Below, one piece after another: positions 58,608 to 64,000 of a stretch of DNA of 64,000 bases. Below the pieces are notes generated by a model, which saw only the letters and a program-made list of their open reading frames with translations, did not search any database and had not been told where the DNA came from. Every line of letters starts with the position of its first letter. The first letter of the stretch is position 1. Made by a program: the position numbers and the translations under genes. This DNA comes from Actinoplanes sp. NBC_00393 (GTDB taxonomy: Bacteria; Actinomycetota; Actinomycetes; Mycobacteriales; Micromonosporaceae), in the NCBI RefSeq assembly GCF_036053395.1, contig NZ_CP107942.1:2756501-2820500 (forward strand), read 5' to 3'.

Positions 58608-59634
58608 CATCGTCCTGATCGGCCTGTACTCGCTGGCCGCCGGCACCGCGGTCGGCCTGCTCGGCGCCGCCGCGCTGCGCCTGCTGCGCGGACGTTCGAT
58701 CACCGTGCACGTCTGCGCCCTGCTGGCCATCACCGTGGCCGCGGTCGTCGCCGGGGTGGTCACCGTCTGCAAGGCCATGTTCCTGTCCAACCACGACCTG
58801 CAGGTCGTGCTCGTCACCGTCGGCGCGTCCGCGGTGGTCAGCCTGGCGCTCGGCACGGTCTTCGGCCGCCGGCTCGCCGCCGCCGCGATGTGGGCCGCGC
58901 AGGCCCGAGACCAGGAACGGCGCATGGAGGCCGGCCGCCGTGACCTGGTCGCCTGGGTGTCGCACGATCTGCGCACCCCGCTGGCCGGGATGCGGGCGAT
59001 GACCGAGGCGCTGCAGGACGGCGTCGTCGCCGACCCGCAGACCGTCGCCGACTACCACCGGCGGATCCGCGCCGAGACCGACCGGATGAGTGGCCTGGTC
59101 GACGACCTGTTCGAACTGTCGCGCATCCACGCCGGCACCCTGCGGCTCACCCCGACCGAGCTGCCGCTGGCCGACATCGTCTCCGACGCCGTCGCCGCGG
59201 TCGTCCCGCTGGCCGGCAGCCGCGGCATCCGGGTGCTGGCCACCGAGAAGAACTGGCCCACCGTCACCGCCGGCGCCGCCGAACTCAACCGGATCCTGAA
59301 CAACCTGCTCACCAACTCGCTGCGCTACACCCCGGCCGACGGCAGCATCCGCATCGACGCCGGCCGGGACGCAGGCACGGTCTGGTTCGCGGTGTCCGAC
59401 AGCTGCGGCGGCATCCCGGACGACGACCTGCCGCGGGTGTTCGACGTGGCGTTCCGCGGCAGCCGGGCGCGTACCCCGGAGGCCGCCGGCGGCGGCGGGC
59501 TCGGCCTGGCCATCGTGCGCGGCCTGGTGGAAGCGCACGGCGGCCAGGTGCACGCCCGCAACATCACCGGCGGCTGCCGATTCGAGGTACGCCTACCCGC
59601 GCTCGCCGCCGCGACCGTCACTCACCGCCGGTGA
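58600..59634 (+). CDS. Sensor histidine kinase
   Basis: 344 residues. Two membrane segments (IVLIGLYSLAAGTAVGLLG, then VHVCALLAITVAAVVAGVV, with a possible third near 70-88), HisKA domain with phosphoacceptor His122 in AWVSHDLRTPLAG, N-box LNNLLTNSLRYTPADG and G-boxes SDSCGGIPDDDLPRVFD and GGGGLGLAIVRGL. No sizeable outer sensor domain, so it senses within the membrane or through a partner such as the membrane proteins of the operon. Overlaps the response regulator by eight bases; 3' end overlaps the convergent BON gene. Confidence 0.92.
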   Translation: MRDIVLIGLYSLAAGTAVGLLGAAALRLLRGRSITVHVCALLAITVAAVVAGVVTVCKAMFLSNHDLQVVLVTVGASAVVSLALGTVFGRRLAAAAMWAAQARDQERRMEAGRRDLVAWVSHDLRTPLAGMRAMTEALQDGVVADPQTVADYHRRIRAETDRMSGLVDDLFELSRIHAGTLRLTPTELPLADIVSDAVAAVVPLAGSRGIRVLATEKNWPTVTAGAAELNRILNNLLTNSLRYTPADGSIRIDAGRDAGTVWFAVSDSCGGIPDDDLPRVFDVAFRGSRARTPEAAGGGGLGLAIVRGLVEAHGGQVHARNITGGCRFEVRLPALAAATVTHRR

Positions 59635-59917
59635 CCTCCCCGGGCGGTACGACGCCGAGGTCGCTGCACACGTCGTGCACGCCCGGCGTGGACCAGGCGA
59701 GCTGCCGGATCATCTTGCGCGCCTCGGTGGACGGGACGTCCCCCGACAGGATCACCACCCGGTTCTGCACCTGGATCGTGAGGTGACCGCCGCGGATGTG
59801 CGGGTTGCTGAGCACCGACGCCGCGACCACCTCCGCGATCAACTCGTCGGTCGACATCCCCAGAGAACAGTCCGCCGGCTCGGACCAGTCGTCGGGATTC
59901 TCAGGGAGCGAGTGCAT
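59618..59917 (-). CDS. BON domain protein
   Basis: 99 residues from ATG 59917, chosen for the GGAGG eight bases before it; GTG 59950 would add 11 residues. A single BON domain runs through IAEVVAASVLSNPHIRGGHL, QVQNRVVILSGDVPSTEARK and AWSTPGVHDVCSDLGVV, with the conserved Gly of G-x-V. There is no signal peptide; BON domains bind membranes or partners and are often induced by osmotic or phage-shock stress. Overlaps the end of the convergent kinase gene by 17 bases. Confidence 0.85.
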   Translation of the reverse strand: MHSLPENPDDWSEPADCSLGMSTDELIAEVVAASVLSNPHIRGGHLTIQVQNRVVILSGDVPSTEARKMIRQLAWSTPGVHDVCSDLGVVPPGEVTGGE

Positions 59918-60044
59918 GAGCGTGGCCTCCGGTGTCGCCGAATCAGGCACAGGACGGCGACCAGCCTGCTCGACCCACGTGGCGAGCGGTCCGCGACCGT
60001 ATGACAGTTCCGTGACGGTTCAGCCGTTTCGGTGGCATTGTCGT

Positions 60045-60074
60045 ACCACCGTCACGCGTCTGCGGAACGGTGGT
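60045..60074. terminator. Inverted repeat after the ABC permease gene, possible terminator
   Basis: ACCACCGT (60045-60052) and ACGGTGGT (60067-60074) are a perfect 8-base inverted repeat with a 14-base spacer. It lies 54 bases downstream of the permease stop and 128 bases before the BON start on the minus strand. It may end the ABC transcript or serve the BON promoter region. Confidence 0.4.
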
Positions 60075-60127
60075 GCGCCGCAGCCGAACCCGGGTGAATC
60101 GTCGTCGCCGCATCGGGCGGCGTGCTG

Positions 60128-61714
60128 TCACCCACTCAGATCGCGGATTCGGTAACCCTGCACGCCGGCCGCGGCGAGAACCGCGCCGATCACGAGCATG
60201 ACCACCGCCGCGGTCACGCCGACCGGGGCCAGCGGGACGGGCGCGAGGTGCGCGAACGGGGAGAGGTCGAGGACCCAGCCCGGTGCGCCGGCGCTGTCAG
60301 CGACGATCTGCAGCAGGAACGCCCCGGTGGTGGGCAGCACGCCGATCGCCGCCACGGCGCGCGGGGCGTACCCGGTCGCGAACACGGCCGCGCCGAGACT
60401 GAGCATGGCCACCGGCAGGACGTTCCAGGTGCCCCGCAGCGCCGCGCCGGCGGTCAGGCCGCCGCCGGCGGCAGTGACGCCCGCCCAGACGGCCAGCGCG
60501 GCAACGGTGACCAGCGCGGCCATGCCGGACGCGGTCGCGGCCGCTTCGGCGCCGAGCAGACGCACCCGGCTGACCGGTTGGGCGGCGATCAGGGTGAGAC
60601 GCCGGTCGGACTCGGCAGCGACGAAGGTGCCCATCCGGATCGCGGCGAACGCGCCGACGGGCAGCGCCAGGACCGCGAAGATCGCGGCGGTGAACCCCTC
60701 GACCCGGTCGAGGCTGCCGAATCCGGCCTGCCCGGCCATCTCGCTGACGGTCGTGTTCTGCGCCATGAATGCGGTGACCGATACCGCGGTCAGGCCGATC
60801 AGCAGGAAGTAGGCGAGCACGCCGGCGGTCCAGGCCAGCAAGGGCAACAGCATGCGGCGTACGGCGAACGCGTGCACCCCGCCGAGCAGCCCCCGGTTCG
60901 CCCGGCCGCCGGCGCCGGCGGTGAGCAGACCGCCGGCGGCGTCGCGTCGTCCGGCGAGCCACAGTGCCGCGGCACCCGTACCTGCGGTGACCAGCAGCAG
61001 CACCACCAGCGGCAGTACGCGGTTCTCGCCGTACGGTGAACTGATCTCGATGAGCCCGAGCGGGGAAAGCCAGCGCAGCCAGGCGAGCCCGGTGACGCCG
61101 TCGCCGGCCATCCGCAGCAGCAGGGCGCCGCCCAGCACGCCCACCGCCGCGCCGGAGGCCGTGGCGCGGGCGGCGAACAGCTGGGCGGCCAGCGCAGCGG
61201 TGGCCGCGCTGAACAGCCCGATCAGGCCGATCCCGGCGCCGTGGAGCAGCGCGCCGAACGGCCGGTCGGCGGTCAGTGACAGTGCCGCGGTGACGGCAGC
61301 TCCGGTCAGGACCGCGACCGCGGCGACGACGGTCAGATGCCGTGCGGTCAGGGTCCGCAGAGCGACGCGGCCGGCGAGCAGCAGATCCCATCGACCGGCC
61401 TCCTCCGCGCCGCGGGTGATGCGGGTGACGGTGAGAATCGCCCACGTGCCGAGCAGGATCGCGACGGGAGTGCCGGCGCGCCAGACGGTGAAGCCGCCGG
61501 CGTGGTCCAGAGCCACCGGATTCCCGAACAGGGTGCGGATGGCCGGATTGCCGGCGATGTTCCGCAGGCCCGCGGCAGCGGCCGGGTCGGCCGTCACGCC
61601 GGCGTGGGTCGCCGCGATGACCGCGGTCATCCCGGCCGAAATGCCCAGCACGATCAGCGATCCCGGCCAGACCTGCCGGACCGCGAGCCGGTTGATCGCC
61701 GGAGCGGCGTTCAT
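60128..61714 (-). CDS. ABC transporter permease, exporter type
   Basis: 528 residues, about 12 hydrophobic segments in two halves of six (ABC2-type, like the daunorubicin/tetronasin-type exporters TnrB3). First segment LIVLGISAGMTAVIAA; the loop TRITRGAEEAGRWDLLLAGR resembles the RGEEE-type cytoplasmic motif common in these permeases, and it recurs in the second half as ESDRRLTLIAAQPVSRVRLLG. It would form the channel for the ATPase gene in front, whose stop overlaps its ATG (ATGA). Exported substrate unknown; drugs or lipids are usual. Confidence 0.85.
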   Translation of the reverse strand: MNAAPAINRLAVRQVWPGSLIVLGISAGMTAVIAATHAGVTADPAAAAGLRNIAGNPAIRTLFGNPVALDHAGGFTVWRAGTPVAILLGTWAILTVTRITRGAEEAGRWDLLLAGRVALRTLTARHLTVVAAVAVLTGAAVTAALSLTADRPFGALLHGAGIGLIGLFSAATAALAAQLFAARATASGAAVGVLGGALLLRMAGDGVTGLAWLRWLSPLGLIEISSPYGENRVLPLVVLLLVTAGTGAAALWLAGRRDAAGGLLTAGAGGRANRGLLGGVHAFAVRRMLLPLLAWTAGVLAYFLLIGLTAVSVTAFMAQNTTVSEMAGQAGFGSLDRVEGFTAAIFAVLALPVGAFAAIRMGTFVAAESDRRLTLIAAQPVSRVRLLGAEAAATASGMAALVTVAALAVWAGVTAAGGGLTAGAALRGTWNVLPVAMLSLGAAVFATGYAPRAVAAIGVLPTTGAFLLQIVADSAGAPGWVLDLSPFAHLAPVPLAPVGVTAAVVMLVIGAVLAAAGVQGYRIRDLSG

Positions 61715-62601
61715 CGCAGGGCCTGGTGTCCGTAGTAGTCCAGGAAGATCTCCTCCAGGCTCGGTTCGCGGATCGACACACCGGTGACGTCGGCGTCGGC
61801 GAGCGAACGCAGGGCCGGCGCCGGCGGCCCGACCAGGGTGAATCGCAGACTGTGATCGGCGCTCACGACGTCCTGCACGCCGGGGATCCCGGCCAGCCGC
61901 GGCGCTGTGCCGGTGTAGGCGACGGTGACCTCGCGGCGGTGCAGGGCGCGCAGCTCACCGACGGCGGCCACCTCGATGAGCCGCCCGGCGCGCAGGATGC
62001 CGATCCGGTCGCAGAGCGCTTCGACCTCGGCGAGCTGGTGCGAGCTGAGAAAGACGGTCTGGCCGCGCTCCCGGGCGTGCCGGACGGCGGTGCGGAATTC
62101 GCGTTCCATCAACGGGTCCAGGCCGCTGGTCGGCTCGTCGAGCACCAGCAGCGGCGCCCGGGTGGCGAACGCGGCGACCAGCGCGACCTTCTGCCGGTTG
62201 CCGGTCGAGTAGGCCCGGGCCGGCTTCGACGGGTCCAGCTGGAATCGTTCGACCAGCTCGTCACGGTAGCCGCGGTCGACGCCCGGACCGGTCGCCGCCA
62301 GCAGCTCCAGATGCTCGCCACCGGTCAGCCGCGGCCACAGCGCCACATCGGCGGGCACGTACGCCACGCTGCGGTGTGCCCGTACGGCATCGCCGGCGTC
62401 GACGCCGAACAGGTGGGCGTGCCCGGTGGTCGGGCGGGCCAGCCCGAGCAGCATGCGGATGGTGGTGGACTTCCCGGCGCCGTTGGGCCCGAGGAACCCG
62501 AACACCTCACCCGCCGCGACGTCCAGATTGAGATCGTCGACGGCGGTCAACCGTCCATACCGCTTGGTCAGGTGGACTGCACGCAGCGCGACATCGTCCA
62601 T
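61711..62601 (-). CDS. ABC transporter ATP-binding protein
   Basis: 296 residues. Walker A FLGPNGAGKSTTIRMLLG, the signature YSTGNRQKVAL (a variant of LSGGQ), Walker B LLVLDEPTSGLDPLMER and the H-loop FLSSHQLAE. The C-terminal 75 residues are the DrrA-like extension (REPSLEEIFLDYYG). It energises the exporter permease encoded next with ATGA overlap. ATG 62601. Divergent promoter not seen; upstream 116 bases hold the terminator of the oxidase gene and the promoter of this pair. Confidence 0.93.
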   Translation of the reverse strand: MDDVALRAVHLTKRYGRLTAVDDLNLDVAAGEVFGFLGPNGAGKSTTIRMLLGLARPTTGHAHLFGVDAGDAVRAHRSVAYVPADVALWPRLTGGEHLELLAATGPGVDRGYRDELVERFQLDPSKPARAYSTGNRQKVALVAAFATRAPLLVLDEPTSGLDPLMEREFRTAVRHARERGQTVFLSSHQLAEVEALCDRIGILRAGRLIEVAAVGELRALHRREVTVAYTGTAPRLAGIPGVQDVVSADHSLRFTLVGPPAPALRSLADADVTGVSIREPSLEEIFLDYYGHQALR

Positions 62602-62670
62602 GACGGGTGTGCCTTTCCGGTCGCAAACGGATCATGACCGCCGACCAGACTTCCCGGCACACCTGTCGTC

Positions 62671-62698
62671 ACCGTACTCCCGCGGTTGCGGGGACGGT
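62671..62698 (-). terminator. Hairpin after the galactose-oxidase-like gene
   Basis: ACCGT-act-CCCGC-ggtt-GCGGG-g-ACGGT forms two stem blocks with a small bulge, 19 bases after the stop of the minus-strand gene at 62718. It would also insulate the ABC operon promoter. Confidence 0.55.
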
Positions 62699-62717
62699 AG
62701 AGGCGATCACGTGGCGG

Positions 62718-64000
62718 CTACCAGGTCCACTTCTGCAGCGTGCTGCCGTTGCAGGTGGCGAGCTGGATCACCGCGTTGTTGGCCGGGGACGCCGCGGCCA
62801 GGCACAGCGTGGTCCGGGCGATCGGCCGGATCGTGCCGTCCGCCGGGAACTGCCAGGTCTGCGAGGCCGTGTTGTTGCACGTGTACGCCCAGATCCGCTG
62901 ACCCGCCGCGAAGTTGCCCTGCGGCACGTCCAGACAGTTGCCGAGGACCCGCACCGAGTTGTCGGACGGTAGCCGGGTCAGCGCCTGCGCCTTGCTGTTG
63001 TTGCACGTGTACGCCTGCAGGTACGTCCGGATCGCCAGCGCCGACGACGGCACGTCGACGCACCGGCCGGTGCTGTTGCGCACCGGGCTCAGCAACGGGT
63101 TCGGTCCGCGCGCGACCTGGACCATCTTCGCCACCGAGGGGACGCCCGCGGCGTCCACGATGAACAGCATGTAGTAGCCGGGCGGCGCCACCCCGCCGGT
63201 GGGCGGCCCGGTGACCGTCAGCGTCGTCCCGGACGCGGTGAATCGCAGCGGGACGTAGCGTTGCCCCTGGTCCACGCCGTGCGTGACGTCGCTGAGCCCG
63301 ACCAGCCCGACCTTGCGGATGTCGGCCGCCTGCTCCGACGAGATCGTGAACGTCGTGTTGATGCCGATCCCGGCCGGCGCCGCCGCGATGACCGGCCGGG
63401 TCGCGAGTTCGCCGTCGGCGCCGTACAGATACGGCGGGCTGAAGTACTCGACGTTCTTCTCCAGGTATCCGACCTGCATGCAGACCTTGCAGACCCCGCC
63501 GCCACCGGTCATCACCCGGCCGTCGGGCAGCAGCACCGCGGTCGAGTGGTACTGCCGGATCCGGCTCGCCCCGGCGAGCACGGTCCATTCGCCGGTCGCC
63601 GGATCCCAGCGCTCCGCCGTGGTCACCGCACTGGCCAGATCGACCAGGGTGTTGCCCGCCGCGCTGGTCATGCCGCCGGTCGCCAGCACCGAGCCGTCGG
63701 CGAGCACGGTCAGATTGTGCTGGCGGCGCCCGGCCGACATCGGCCCGGTCGAGGTGACCGCCGGAACCAGCCTGGTGTTGCTGTCGAGCACGACGGCGCT
63801 GCGGGTGGGCACCTGCGCGAGCCCGTCCTCGGTGACGTTGCCGCCGCCGGCCACGATCGTCTTGCCGATGTCGTAGGTGGCGAAGCTGCCGTAGTCGCGG
63901 GCGATCCCGTCGCGGGTGCTGGTGCCGGTGGTCGCCCCGTTCCCGGCCGTGTTGACGGTCCACCCGGCGTTGAACGGGCCGAACAGCCCGACCTGGGTGT
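62718..64000 (-). CDS. Secreted galactose oxidase-like protein with C-terminal ricin-type lectin domain (5' end outside window)
   Basis: The frame runs open to the window edge; 426 codons plus stop are seen. The visible part has kelch blades (GKTIVAGGGNVTED, GSVLATGGMTSAAGN), the copper-ligand Tyr-His pair in IRQYHSTAVLLPDG, DUF1929 with the His in DVTHGVDQGQRY, and after about 305 residues a beta-trefoil of about 120 residues with GRCVDVPSSA, GNCLDVPQGN, SQTWQFPADG and LQKWTW. The region with the Tyr-Cys crosslink lies outside the window. It differs from the oxidase at 31942 by using a lectin in place of F5/8C domains. GlxA-type glyoxal oxidase or galactose oxidase activity is likely. Confidence 0.85.
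   Translation of the reverse strand, partial: TQVGLFGPFNAGWTVNTAGNGATTGTSTRDGIARDYGSFATYDIGKTIVAGGGNVTEDGLAQVPTRSAVVLDSNTRLVPAVTSTGPMSAGRRQHNLTVLADGSVLATGGMTSAAGNTLVDLASAVTTAERWDPATGEWTVLAGASRIRQYHSTAVLLPDGRVMTGGGGVCKVCMQVGYLEKNVEYFSPPYLYGADGELATRPVIAAAPAGIGINTTFTISSEQAADIRKVGLVGLSDVTHGVDQGQRYVPLRFTASGTTLTVTGPPTGGVAPPGYYMLFIVDAAGVPSVAKMVQVARGPNPLLSPVRNSTGRCVDVPSSALAIRTYLQAYTCNNSKAQALTRLPSDNSVRVLGNCLDVPQGNFAAGQRIWAYTCNNTASQTWQFPADGTIRPIARTTLCLAAASPANNAVIQLATCNGSTLQKWTW

Overview
The window is about 71% G+C, has GTG and ATG starts, dense short operons with 4-base ATGA/GTGA overlaps, and a gene set (cellulase with CBM2, LuxR regulators of the large ATPase type, GntR, PucR and XRE-MmyB regulators, secreted galactose-oxidase-like enzymes) that points to a filamentous soil actinomycete. 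Micromonosporaceae, probably Actinoplanes or a close relative, is my inference from protein style; no rRNA, tRNA or marker gene is present to prove it. It looks chromosomal, with one insertion sequence at the left edge.

Layout. 1-1.5 kb: the right end of an IS1380-type element and a small broken membrane gene. 1.5-13 kb: single metabolic and house-cleaning genes (APH-fold kinase, a secreted GH5 cellulase with a CebR-like operator, RidA, HIT, Nudix, VOC) and a NarL-type two-component pair whose kinase has an unusual C-terminal tail. 13-25.5 kb: hydrolases, glutaminase plus lipoprotein, two paralogous LAL-type LuxR regulators and a calcium-type P-ATPase. 26-31.8 kb: a small membrane gene set ending in a membrane alpha/beta hydrolase, an operon coupling a polyphosphate-binding CHAD protein to an orphan ParA ATPase, and a stand-alone LigD-type 3'-phosphoesterase. 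31.9-34.8 kb: a large secreted copper-radical-oxidase-like protein with three F5/8C domains.

35.8-41.8 kb is the most striking region: a compact six-gene minus-strand operon grpE-like, dnaK-like, degenerate J-domain protein, TPR-like protein, CHAT (caspase-like) protease, small EACC1-like membrane-anchored protein. All genes overlap or nearly touch, so a chaperone module appears to be wired to a protease effector. I read it as a candidate biological-conflict or regulated proteolysis system.

42-53 kb: an FAD oxidase, a GntR/YtrA-controlled membrane gene behind a repeated operator, a secreted ricin-type lectin, SDR-XRE and PucR-controlled flavin monooxygenase-SDR-GPH transporter operons. 51.7-59.6 kb: two divergent sets (epimerase plus membrane glycosyltransferase; GT2, DUF2064, methyltransferase, molybdopterin oxidoreductase, membrane protein, two-component system) that together look like a glycoconjugate pathway of unknown product. 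59.6-64 kb: a BON protein, an ABC exporter and the C-terminal part of a second galactose-oxidase-like protein carrying a ricin-type lectin domain.
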